Origin: an uncultured Eubacterium sp.
Lineage (GTDB): Bacteria > Bacillota > Clostridia > Lachnospirales > Lachnospiraceae
NCBI GenBank assembly: GCA_900552795.1
Contig: USBB01000001.1
Span: 124,001 to 188,000, forward strand
Direction of reading: 5' to 3'
Length of the DNA: 64,000 bases
The position numbers and the translations under genes were made by a program. Under the pieces are notes generated by a model that made no database searches, was not told the origin of the DNA, and worked only from the letters and a program-made list of their open reading frames with translations. Below are positions 52,101-59,886 of this stretch, in pieces (position 1 is the first letter of the stretch; each line of letters opens with the position of its first letter).

Positions 52101-52523
52101 ATGATAAGCAGAAGAAATACCATTCAAAAAGATTTAGTACGAAATGCTGTATATGAAATGAAGAGGCATGTTACAGCAAATGAAGTGTATGAATTCGTAA
52201 AGAAAACCCATCCTACAATCGGAAAAGGAACTGTATATAGAAATCTTGATATATTGGTTGAAGAAGGTTCCCTTAGAAAAGTTGAGGTTCCTGATGGACC
52301 TAACCGTTTTGATTTCACTTTAAAAAATCATTACCATGTAAGATGTGTAAAATGTGGCGATGTGTCAGATGTAGATATGGATGAAATACCATACTTACTG
52401 GAAAGGATTAATGATACGCATGGAATAGAATTTTTGGGGTATGATATTTCCTTTAAAGGTATTTGTCTGAAGTGCAGAAGGATAATTGCTGTATCATCAA
52501 TACAGCAATTCAGGCAGCTTTAG
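52101..52523 (+). CDS. perR: Fur family peroxide-responsive regulator PerR
   Basis: A 140-residue Fur-family repressor. The winged helix includes HVTANEVYEFVKKTHPTIGK and GTVYRNLDILVEEGSLRK. The zinc site is CVKCG plus CLKCR. The regulatory metal ligands include the histidines in NHYHVRC and nearby acidic residues. Location between yaaA and a (dead) rubrerythrin gene argues for PerR rather than Fur or Zur. The promoter carries a dyad that may be its own target. Confidence 0.88.
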   Translation: MISRRNTIQKDLVRNAVYEMKRHVTANEVYEFVKKTHPTIGKGTVYRNLDILVEEGSLRKVEVPDGPNRFDFTLKNHYHVRCVKCGDVSDVDMDEIPYLLERINDTHGIEFLGYDISFKGICLKCRRIIAVSSIQQFRQL

Positions 52524-52561
52524 ATTTTGAAAAAATAGTAAAGAAAACGGAGGTAAAAGAA

Positions 52562-52992
52562 ATGGCAGCAAACAAGTACGCAGGAACATAGACGGAGAAA
52601 AATTTACAAAATGCATTTGCAGGAGAATCCCAGGCAAGAAATAAGTATACTTATTTCGCTTCTGTTGCGAAGAAGGAAGGCTATGAGCAGAAGGTGAGAA
52701 TTACGAATGGACAGATATGTAAGAAGGCTTTGCCAAAACGGCTGAAGAGGAAGGCTTTCCAGAGCTTGCAGCAAAATTCAGGGCTGTAGGAGAAATTGAG
52801 AAGCATCACGAAGAGAGATATCGTGCACTTCTTAAGAATATTGAAACTGCACAGGTCTTTGAGAAGAGTGAAGTTAAGGTATGGGAATGACGTAACTGCG
52901 GACATATTGTAGTAGGAACTAAGGCTTCGGAGATATGCCCGGTATGTAATCATTCTCAGAGTTATTTTGAAGTACATGCAGAGAATTATTAA
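52562..52992 (+). pseudogene. rbr: Rubrerythrin, inactivated
   Basis: A decayed peroxide reductase gene. The correct reading starts MAANKYAGT and shows QNAFAGESQARNKYTYFASV, FAKTAEEEGFPELAAKFRAV, HHEERYRALL and a rubredoxin-like end (RNCGHIVVG, CPVCNHSQSYFE). It contains a TAG at 52589 (expected Gln), an internal deletion of roughly 40 codons with a frame change after EGYEQ near 52690, a TAA at 52720 (expected Tyr) and a TGA at 52888 (expected Cys). The intact ribosome-binding site remains. It is probably recent decay in the PerR regulon. Confidence 0.9.
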
Positions 52993-53003
52993 AGGAGGAG
53001 ATT

Positions 53004-53963
53004 ATTACGAAGAAGCAAACTATTAATTCAAAAAAAGCAGTAATGATAGGCTGTGGTTTTGTCGGATCAGCATCTGTATTTGCATTAATGCAAAGTGGAT
53101 TATTTACTGAGATTGTACTTATTGATGCTGATAAGAATAAAGCAGAGGGGGAAGCAATGGATATTAGTCATGGAATTCCATTTGCCAGTCCTATGAAAAT
53201 TTATGCCGGTGATTATGATGATGTAGCAGATGCAGCAATTGTAATAATATCTGCCGGTGCCGGACAAAAACCTGGTGAGACAAGACTTGATCTTGTTAAT
53301 AAAAATGTTGCAATATTTAAGTCTATTATTCCAGAGATTGTGAAAAGAGATTTTGAAGGAATTATGTTGGTTGTTGCTAATCCGGTAGATATTCTTACAC
53401 AGGTAGCTATAAAGTTGTCAGGTTTTCCAGAAAACAGAGTCATTGGCTCTGGAACGGTTTTAGACAGTGCAAGATTAAGATGTAAGCTTGGTGAACATTT
53501 ATCAGTGGATAGCCGGAGCGTTCACGCATTTATTGTGGGGGAACATGGTGATAGCGAAGTTGTAGCATGGTCGTCAGCCAATGTATCAGGTGTTCCATTA
53601 AGCGAAATGTGTGAAATGCGTGGTCATTATAAGCATAAGGAAAATACCGAAGAAATTGCGACGACAGTAAAGAACAGTGCTTATGAAATTATAAATAAAA
53701 AGCATGCAACTTATTATGGAATCGCAATGTCTGTAAAGAGGATTTGTGAAGTGATTATGAGAGATGAGAAATCTATACTTCCCGTATCACATATGATTCA
53801 TGGCATTTATGGCATTGATGGAGTTTCGTTAAGTATGCCTGCTATTGTAGGTGCAGATGGCGTAGAATCAGATATACCGATTAATTTAAATGGTGAGGAG
53901 GCATTAAAGCTTAAGGAATCAGCCGATTATTTAAAGAAAATTGTAGACACAATTGAGCTGTAA
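53004..53963 (+). CDS. ldh: L-lactate dehydrogenase with a probable ATT start
   Basis: NAD-dependent reduction of pyruvate to L-lactate; 319 residues from the chosen start. Cofactor loop GCGFVGSAS, then GAGQKPGETRLDLV, the catalytic His in GEHGDSEV, and RVIGSGTVLDSARLR are typical. The first ATG (53043) lies inside beta-strand 1 and has no ribosome-binding site. GGAGG at 52994-52998 stands 5 bases before ATT 53004, which opens the frame (TKKQTINSKKA) expected for this family. The ATT may have replaced an ATG. Confidence 0.85.
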   Translation: MTKKQTINSKKAVMIGCGFVGSASVFALMQSGLFTEIVLIDADKNKAEGEAMDISHGIPFASPMKIYAGDYDDVADAAIVIISAGAGQKPGETRLDLVNKNVAIFKSIIPEIVKRDFEGIMLVVANPVDILTQVAIKLSGFPENRVIGSGTVLDSARLRCKLGEHLSVDSRSVHAFIVGEHGDSEVVAWSSANVSGVPLSEMCEMRGHYKHKENTEEIATTVKNSAYEIINKKHATYYGIAMSVKRICEVIMRDEKSILPVSHMIHGIYGIDGVSLSMPAIVGADGVESDIPINLNGEEALKLKESADYLKKIVDTIEL

Positions 53964-53984
53964 ATTTAGTATAAAAAATGATGA

Positions 53985-54015
53985 CGCTCTGGCTTAGGCT
54001 GGGGCGTTATTTTTG
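53985..54015 (+). terminator. Intrinsic terminator after ldh
   Basis: Imperfect stem ACGCTCTGGC / GGCTGGGGCGT around TTA, followed by TATTTTTG. Confidence 0.75.
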
Positions 54016-54106
54016 TTTTACTCATCTTTATGTGTCGATTTGTATCTGCTATAATTTAATAATTTACAATTATTTAATAATTTACAATTTATGGTGGTAA
54101 GTATGG

Positions 54107-54487
54107 ATGGCACTTTCATCACAAATCAAAGCAGTTTTTATATTCTTTCGGGTGAAGCAGAAATGGGGATATGATGAGTTTAAAGGAGGATGGGAATTTC
54201 CTGGTGGGAAAATTGAGAATGGTGAAACGCCAAAGAAAGCTCTTGTGCGAGAAATAAGTGAAGAACTTGCAACGGAAATTTCAGTTGGAAATCTGATTGA
54301 TACAATAGAATATGATTATCCGCAATTTCATCTTTCTATGGATTGCTTTTGGGCAGAAATTGTAGCAGGCAATTTAGTGCTCAAAGAACATGAAGCAGCA
54401 AAGTGGCTGACAAAAGATGAACTTGATTCTGTATGGTGGCTGCCGACAGATATTAAATTAATCAATAAGATTAGACAATATATGTAA
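54107..54487 (+). CDS. NUDIX hydrolase, MutT-like, probably N-terminally shortened
   Basis: A 126-residue nucleotide pyrophosphohydrolase. The NUDIX box is GKIENGETPKKALVREISEE (with one more Leu), and the GGWEFPGGK lead and the DYPQFHLSMDCFW segment match 8-oxo-dGTP diphosphatases. Family members usually begin with a VVAAVI-type strand. Here the first residues (MALSSQIKAVFIFFRV) do not resemble it and the ATG lacks a clear ribosome-binding site, so the 5' end may be damaged. Activity is doubtful but the catalytic box is intact. Confidence 0.78.
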   Translation: MALSSQIKAVFIFFRVKQKWGYDEFKGGWEFPGGKIENGETPKKALVREISEELATEISVGNLIDTIEYDYPQFHLSMDCFWAEIVAGNLVLKEHEAAKWLTKDELDSVWWLPTDIKLINKIRQYM

Positions 54488-54645
54488 ATTTAAGAACATG
54501 TTGAAAGAAAAAAGTTATACAATTTATTATGAAATAGTGGGAAATTCTTGAAAATATTTATTGTATAGTATACACTACTATTAATATATTTAGTAACTTA
54601 TGGTATAAGTTCAGAAAACAAAAATACTAATGAAAGAGATTAATT

Positions 54646-54945
54646 ATGTTTAAAATTATTGATGGTGATTTTAAAAACGGTGAGTACAGCAAAGAAGAAT
54701 ATTTGGATAATTGGCCAATGTTGTACATACTTGAAAATGGTAAGCAGGCTTATATTGGAGAGTCTAATCATGTAAAAACAAGAATGGCTCAGCATGCTGC
54801 AAATAAAGAGAAGACAATTTTTAACAAGGTTCATTTTATCTATTCAAGGTTGTTTAATCAGTCAGTTACCTTTGATTATGAGTCAAAGCTGATTCAGTAT
54901 ATTGTTGCAGATGAATTATTTCAGGTTATCTGTACATTTTTTTAG
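54646..54945 (+). pseudogene. Truncated GIY-YIG domain protein (DUF2075-type N-terminus)
   Basis: A 99-residue frame whose middle part (WPMLYILENGKQAYIGESNH, VKTRMAQHA, FDYESKLIQYIVADELF) is a GIY-YIG nuclease domain of the kind that opens longer DUF2075/helicase proteins of several hundred residues. Here the frame ends abruptly in QVICTFF at 54945, inside an 11-bp inverted repeat TGTACATTTTT / AAAAATGTACA (54931-54960), where the integrative-element remnant begins. It is probably the left-over 5' part of a gene broken by that element. Confidence 0.7.
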
Positions 54946-55002
54946 CGTGAAAAATGTACAAAATTTAAGCGTGATTGACATATATCCATTGAAGATCTGC
55001 TG

Positions 55003-55230
55003 ATGGGGAAAGCAGGAACGAAAAAGGAAACGAAACTGGAAAAGGCACAGAAGTTGATCCTGGAGTTATTAAACAAACGAAAAGTAATGTGTTTAGAAGA
55101 ATTAGAGGCAGAACTACTAGCCTATGGGATTTCTTCCAGAACAGGAAGAGATGCAAGAAAGCAATTGGAAAGTAGATTAAGCTATGACTGGTGTCAGGGA
55201 AGAAAAACAGTTGCGTTAATCACAGAATAA
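55003..55230 (+). CDS. Small winged-helix protein, probable C-terminal remnant of an element ATPase
   Basis: A 75-residue, lysine-rich protein: KLEKAQKLILELLNKRKVMC leads to LEAELLAYGISSRTGRDARK and a terminal beta hairpin. This matches the C-terminal winged helix of RepA/AAA-type ATPases in integrative elements. No ATPase motifs precede it, so it is either a fragment or a stand-alone DNA-binding protein. Whether it is translated is uncertain. Confidence 0.5.
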   Translation: MGKAGTKKETKLEKAQKLILELLNKRKVMCLEELEAELLAYGISSRTGRDARKQLESRLSYDWCQGRKTVALITE

Positions 55231-55234
55231 AAGA

Positions 55235-55306
55235 TGACATTGGCAAAAAAATACTTTGGCATTGGCAGTCTTTATAGATACCTTTGCCAGCCGCCAATGT
55301 CAAAAA
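55235..55306 (+). repeat. Inverted repeat TGACATTGGC before xis
   Basis: TGACATTGGC at about 55235 and GCCAATGTCA near 55300 form a perfect 10-bp inverted repeat that encloses a further TTTGGCATTGGCAG. It may be an attenuator hairpin or a binding site for element proteins. Confidence 0.5.
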
Positions 55307-55332
55307 CAAAGATAATAGAAGGAGGCATACAA

Positions 55333-55536
55333 ATGACAAGTTATGATATACCTTATTGGAAGAAGTATACATTATCCATTGAAGAGGCAGCATCCTATTT
55401 TCGTATTGGAGAAGGAAAGCTTCGTAAGTTAGTCAGTGACAATCCAAATGCAGAGTATTTGCTTTGGAATGGGAATCGTGTACAGATAAAACGAACAAGA
55501 TTTGAAAAATTTATTGATACACTCAGTGCGATATAA
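55333..55536 (+). CDS. xis: Tn916-family excisionase
   Basis: A 67-residue winged-helix recombination directionality factor. PYWKKYTLSIEEAASYFRIG and EGKLRKLVSDNPNAEYLLWN and KRTRFEKFIDTLSAI match Tn916 Xis over its whole length. GGAGG lies 9 bases before ATG 55333. Upstream in-frame codons to 55234 lack such a site. It sits directly before int as in Tn916-like elements and appears intact. Confidence 0.92.
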   Translation: MTSYDIPYWKKYTLSIEEAASYFRIGEGKLRKLVSDNPNAEYLLWNGNRVQIKRTRFEKFIDTLSAI

Positions 55537-55569
55537 AATGAAATTTAAAAGAAGGAGGTGTTCGAATTA

Positions 55570-55609
55570 GGGGTTACATGATATACTAACAATATCATGT
55601 TGCGTCCCC
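55570..55609 (+). promoter_or_regulatory. Hairpin in the int leader
   Basis: A perfect 9-bp stem ACATGATAT / ATATCATGT enclosed by GGGG / CCCC, directly before the GGAGG of int. It may limit integrase translation or serve as a terminator/binding site for the element. Confidence 0.6.
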
Positions 55610-55622
55610 TTGGAGGTAGGAT

Positions 55623-56885
55623 ATGATTTCAAAGAGACGTGATGATAAAGGCAGAGTTCTCCAGCAAGGAGAATGGCAGGAACCAAGTGGACGTTACCGC
55701 TATAAATATACAGATTCACTTGGTAAGCGTAAAATATTATATAGTTGGAGATTGACAGAAGCAGATAAGATGCCGGAAGGTAAACGGGCAGATCTTTCTC
55801 TCAGGGAAAAAGAAAGAAAAGTTCAGTCCTTACAGATGCAAGGGATTACAGGAAGTAACATTACAGTGCTTGAACTTGTGGAACGATATCTTTCCCTGAA
55901 AACAGGAGTAAAGCATAATACTTTAGCGAATTACAAATTTGTGGTGAATGTATTGAAAAAGGAAGAATTCGCTTATAAGAAAGTGGATGATGTGAAACTT
56001 TCTGACGCAAAGATTTTTCTGATAAAACTACAAAGAGATGGTAGAGGATATAGTTCCATTCATTCCATCAGAGGTGTTTTAAGACCTGCTTTTCAAATGG
56101 CTGTGGATGATGACTTGATTCTAAAAAATCCATTTGGATTTGAATTAGGTACAGTACTTGTTAATGACAGTTAGAAAAGACAAGCTGTTTCGCCGGAAGA
56201 TGAAACTAAATTTCTTGATTTTGTAAAGAATGATCCGCATTATAATCAGTATTATGATGCATTTTATATCTTATTCAAGACAGGTCTTAGAATATCTGAA
56301 TTTTGTGGGCTTACTGTAAAAGACTTGGACTTTAAAGAAGATATTATCAATGTGAATCATCAGTTGCAAAGAACTCGAGAAATGAAGTATATCATCGTAT
56401 CTACAAAGACAACAAGTGGTACTCGGTTACTTCCGATGGAAGCGGATGTAAAAGAGGCATTTCTTCGAATCTTGAAGAATAGAAGGAAACCAAAACGTGA
56501 GCCGATGGTGGATGGATATGGAGGATTTCTGTTTCTGGACAAGAATGGAAGGCCAATGGTTGCACTTCATTGGGAAAAGTACATGCAGCATGCAAGAGAA
56601 AAATATAATCGTGAGAATTTGTTGCAATTGCCGCCAGTTACTCCACATATATGCAGGCATACTTATTGTACAAATATGGCCAATTCAGGGATGAACCCAA
56701 AGACACTGCAATATCTGATGGGGCATTCAGATGTATCTGTAACACTTAATATTTATACGCATACCGGCTATGATGATGCAAAGAAAGAACTTGCCAGATT
56801 AAAAGAAGCAAGGGATGAACTCGAAAAGAAAAAGTTTATAACCCAAAAACATGCACAAACAACTCATGTAAGCCTTATCTCATAA
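55623..56885 (+). pseudogene. int: Tn916-type tyrosine integrase with an in-frame stop
   Basis: A lambda-type integrase of about 420 codons with one TAG at 56172-56174 after VLVNDS; the frame then continues uninterrupted (KRQAVSPEDETKFLDF). The N-terminal DNA-binding domain (MISKRRDDKGRVLQQGEWQE, first 20 residues) and the core-binding region lie before the stop. The catalytic residues lie after it: Arg in TGLRISE, HICRH, GHSDVS and the Tyr in NIYTHTGY. Unless TAG is read through, no active integrase is made. Confidence 0.9.
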
Positions 56886-57045
56886 GGAATTTGGGACTTT
56901 AAAAATAACCCATTTGTACCACAAATGCCCGAAAAAACATGAGAAAATACAAGAATTTATAAGAAAAAGAACCTTTCAAGTAAAAAATGCACAAAGGCTG
57001 AAAAGCCAGTATTTATAAGGCTTTGAGAGGATATGAGGAGATAAA

Positions 57046-57513
57046 ATGGAGAAAATAAAGGTACTATTTATTTGCCACGGCAACATCTGCCGCAGTACCA
57101 TGGCGCAATACGTTTTCCAGAATCTGATCAACAGACACAACCTCACCGATCAGTTCTACATTGATTCCGCAGCTACCAGCCGCGAGGAAATCGGAAATCC
57201 GGTTCATCACGGCACCCTGCGGAAATTAAAAGAGGTCGGTATCCCATGCGGAGATCACCGCGCACGTCAGTTAGAAAAGCGGGAATATGACGAATTTGAT
57301 TATCTGATCGGGATGGATTCCATGAATATTCGAAACATGATGCGGATTCTGGGCGGCGATCCGAAAGGAAAAGTGTCGAAACTGCTTGATTTTACAGAGC
57401 GGACAGGGCAGGATATTGCGGATCCGTGGTATACCGGGAATTTTGACAGGACATACGAAGATGTGAAAGAAGGCTGTGAAGCCTTACTGCAGGACTGCCT
57501 GCTGCGCCTATAG
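57046..57513 (+). CDS. Low-molecular-weight protein-tyrosine phosphatase
   Basis: A 155-residue phosphatase. The active site loop is FICHGNICRSTMAQ (C-x5-R-S), and the general acid lies in DIADPWYTGNFD near residues 126-137. Such enzymes act on tyrosine kinases of capsule export or on small phosphorylated substrates. GAGGAG precedes the ATG. This is the first gene of the higher-GC segment, and its codon use (CTG, CGG, GCG) differs from genes to its left. It converges on, and overlaps by 6 bases, the J-domain gene. Confidence 0.93.
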   Translation: MEKIKVLFICHGNICRSTMAQYVFQNLINRHNLTDQFYIDSAATSREEIGNPVHHGTLRKLKEVGIPCGDHRARQLEKREYDEFDYLIGMDSMNIRNMMRILGGDPKGKVSKLLDFTERTGQDIADPWYTGNFDRTYEDVKEGCEALLQDCLLRL

Positions 57514-58203
57514 AGCGCAGCTGAGCAGTTTTTTTAGATTGTTGTGGAATTGTTTTCCGTGGACATGAAGTTTATGACGTTCGGAATTGGAGAGATCCTG
57601 ATTCAGATGTTTTTCGTAACGATTGAAGAGTACGCGATAGTCCATATTCTGACGGTGGCTCCAACGGATCAGTACCCAGTTCATTGCATCTTCGGTCCAG
57701 TACTGGGAGGGGATGCCGGCTTCTTTTAGGACAGTGATATACTGCATGGCGCGCACAGACAGTTTGTTCAGATGTTTTTGTTTTTCTGCCTCAGAAGCAG
57801 CATCTTTCCGGCGGAAGAACAGAAACGTACGTTTTTTCTTCTGGGAGTTGTTCTCCAAAAATTCCATCGCAAGGTCTACGGTTTCCTGCAGACGACAGGC
57901 AGCGTTCCAATACACGACAAACGGAGCAGCCTGTTCATCATCCTCGGGACCAACGGTAAAGGTGCGGAAGACACGGATTTGTCCACCGCCTAATTCTTTG
58001 TCATATTCGTGCCGGGATTCGGGATTGGAAAGTACCCGGTACGCCTCCAGTATTTCCTGCATACACGCAGTGGTGTCGATGCCCTGATTCATATTGGCAT
58101 CCGGGTGATATACTTTAGCAAGCGCATTTTTTGCACTTGTGATTTCCTGTAATGTAGCTTCCCGGGAAACACCGAGAATATCATAGTAAGTACGGGAATT
58201 CAT
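57508..58203 (-). CDS. J-domain (DnaJ-like) protein
   Basis: A 231-residue protein. The N-terminal J domain begins TYYDILGVSREATLQEITSA, with the HPD motif in VYHPDANMNQG and a normal helix IV. The rest (about residues 75-231) is helical and not like DnaJ's zinc or client domains, so it is a type III J protein that should stimulate an Hsp70. ATG 58203 has AGGAGG 6 bases upstream; the frame to 58344 runs through the promoter. The client or partner is unknown. Confidence 0.88.
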   Translation of the reverse strand: MNSRTYYDILGVSREATLQEITSAKNALAKVYHPDANMNQGIDTTACMQEILEAYRVLSNPESRHEYDKELGGGQIRVFRTFTVGPEDDEQAAPFVVYWNAACRLQETVDLAMEFLENNSQKKKRTFLFFRRKDAASEAEKQKHLNKLSVRAMQYITVLKEAGIPSQYWTEDAMNWVLIRWSHRQNMDYRVLFNRYEKHLNQDLSNSERHKLHVHGKQFHNNLKKLLSCAL

Positions 58204-58228
58204 AAGAACCTCCTTCGATTTATAGAAT

Positions 58229-58253
58229 CTCTCTTTCAGAGAATGAAAGAGAG
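58229..58253. promoter_or_regulatory. Perfect inverted repeat upstream of the J-domain gene
   Basis: CTCTCTTTCA / TGAAAGAGAG, 10 bp with a 5-base spacer, about 25 bases upstream of the start codon. It is an operator or 5'-leader hairpin candidate. The rest of the 265-base divergent region shows no other structure. Confidence 0.5.
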
Positions 58254-58468
58254 TAAAAATATACATAAAAAAAGCAGATGGCAAGAAAAAATCAGTCTGC
58301 CCGGACGGAAATCTGACGATTGCCGATAAGAATATCTGCACCAAATTATTATATTACCTGGATATGGAAAATGCAAGCAATTTTGCTGACGGAATTGCCC
58401 GATTGTGTTATATTTTTTTATAGAGAAAAAAGTCAGGAATAACAGACATAGAAAAGAGGTTATCAGAC

Positions 58469-59728
58469 ATGTATATTGCAGACTTACACACCCATTCCAG
58501 ATATTCCAGAGCCACCAGCAAAGAGTGTACGCCGGAGTATCTGGATCTGTGGGCGCGCAGAAAAGGCATCCATCTGATCGGGAGCGGGGATTTTACGCAT
58601 CCGGCATGGAGAGAAGAGTTAAAAGAAAAATTAAAGCCCGCAGAAGACGGATTTTATGTGCTGAAAAAAGAATACAGGATTCAGGATGGGAATACGCCGG
58701 ATCACATGATTCCCCGATTCGTGATCACCGGAGAGATCAGTTCTATCTATAAGAAATACGATAAGGTGCGGAAGGTTCACAGTCTTTTGATTCTTCCCGG
58801 GCTAAAAGCCGCAGAGAATCTTTCGGAGAAACTGGAAGTGATCGGAAATCTGCATTCGGACGGGCGGCCGATTCTTGGGTTGGATTGCAGGGATTTACTG
58901 GAAATCATGCTGGAGACAACACCAGATGGCATGTACGTTCCGGCACACATCTGGACACCGCATTTTTCCATGTTCGGAGCATTTTCCGGATTTGATACGA
59001 TAGATGAGTGCTTCGGGGATCTGAGTTCTCACATTCATGCAGTGGAGACGGGATTATCCTCGGATCCGCCGATGAACTGGCGGGTGTCCATGCTGGACCG
59101 GTTTCAGTTGATTTCCAATTCCGATGCGCATTCTCCGGCAAAACTGGGAAGAGAGGCCACTCTTCTGGATATTGACTGGTCCTATGAAGGTCTGAGAGGT
59201 GCCATTCAAAATGGCAGCGGTCTGGCAGGCACCATTGAATTTTTCCCGGAGGAAGGAAAATACCATATGGATGGCCATCGGAAGTGCAATCTTTGCCTGA
59301 CACCGATAGAGACAGAAACATATCAGGGAAAATGTCCGGTGTGTGGAAGAAAAATTACCATTGGTGTTTCTCATCGGATTGAACAGCTGGCGGACAGGGC
59401 GGAAGGTTTTGTAAAAGAAGGTGCCAATGGATTTGAAAGTCTGGTTCCACTTCCGGAAGTTATCTCAGCATGCGTGGGTGTTTCTTCCGGAAGTAAGAAG
59501 GTACAAAAAGAATACGAGCAGATGCTGCGGATGATCGGATCGGAATTTGAGATTCTGAGAACTGTGCCGTTGGAGGAAATCCGGCAAAAGTCCGGATTTC
59601 TGATCGCAGAGGGAATTGAGCGTCTGCGAAACGGCGAGGTAGAGCGGATTTCGGGATTTGACGGAGAATACGGAACAATCAAACTGTTTCAGCCGTATGA
59701 ACTGGAAGAGGTCGATAGACAGCGGTGA
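58469..59728 (+). CDS. PHP-domain endonuclease Q-like protein
   Basis: A 419-residue protein related to endonuclease Q, which cuts DNA 5' of deaminated bases. The PHP metal-binding motifs are ADLHTHSRYSRATS at the N-terminus, GSGDFTH, and NSDAHSPAKLGRE near residue 215. A zinc finger follows (CNLCLTP, then CPVCGRK), then a helix-hairpin-like C-terminal part with LPEVISACVGVSSGSKKVQK. In many genomes the gene lies beside a UvrD-like helicase, which is not seen here. Repair of deaminated DNA is the likely role. Confidence 0.85.
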   Translation: MYIADLHTHSRYSRATSKECTPEYLDLWARRKGIHLIGSGDFTHPAWREELKEKLKPAEDGFYVLKKEYRIQDGNTPDHMIPRFVITGEISSIYKKYDKVRKVHSLLILPGLKAAENLSEKLEVIGNLHSDGRPILGLDCRDLLEIMLETTPDGMYVPAHIWTPHFSMFGAFSGFDTIDECFGDLSSHIHAVETGLSSDPPMNWRVSMLDRFQLISNSDAHSPAKLGREATLLDIDWSYEGLRGAIQNGSGLAGTIEFFPEEGKYHMDGHRKCNLCLTPIETETYQGKCPVCGRKITIGVSHRIEQLADRAEGFVKEGANGFESLVPLPEVISACVGVSSGSKKVQKEYEQMLRMIGSEFEILRTVPLEEIRQKSGFLIAEGIERLRNGEVERISGFDGEYGTIKLFQPYELEEVDRQR

Positions 59729-59750
59729 TTGCCGGACCGAAAGAGGGGTG

Positions 59751-59779
59751 TTGATTTTCTCACGTTGACTTGCTAGAAT
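59751..59779 (+). promoter_or_regulatory. Sigma-A promoter of the MalY-like gene
   Basis: TTGATT (59751-59756), exactly 17 bases, TAGAAT (59774-59779). It is placed right after the upstream gene and gives a leader of about 100 bases. Confidence 0.75.
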
Positions 59780-59811
59780 AGAAGAAACAATAAGATTCGT
59801 TGCACCCGGAT

Positions 59812-59849
59812 GGAAGGATGCCTCCAGTTTGGAACATCCTTCCCTTTTT
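59812..59849 (+). terminator. Leader terminator (attenuator-like) before the MalY-like gene
   Basis: Stem GGAAGGATG / CATCCTTCC with an inner TCCA / TGGA pair and the tail CTTTTTG. It lies between the promoter and the start codon, so it would stop most transcripts unless read through. Confidence 0.65.
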
Positions 59850-59886
59850 GTGGGGAGCCGGATTTCAGGAAAAGAGGTTTGATATC

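Larger units (their letters stand above)
54946..57045. mobile_element. Remnant of a Tn916-type integrative element
   Basis: A winged-helix fragment, a Tn916-family excisionase and a tyrosine integrase lie in element order between a truncated host gene and the next intact gene. Most of the element (conjugation and regulation genes) is absent. A perfect inverted repeat at 54931-54960 marks the left side. On the right, CATTTGTACCACAAATG and AAAGCC ... GGCTTT (57002-57024) occur after int. The exact att sites are not identified. The integrase carries a nonsense codon, so the remnant is probably immobile. Confidence 0.7.

Noticed and set aside
52562..52992. Selenocysteine or recoded stop in rubrerythrin
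   Set aside because: One TGA does stand at a cysteine position, but TAG, TAA and an internal deletion with a frame change also occur, so decay explains it better.
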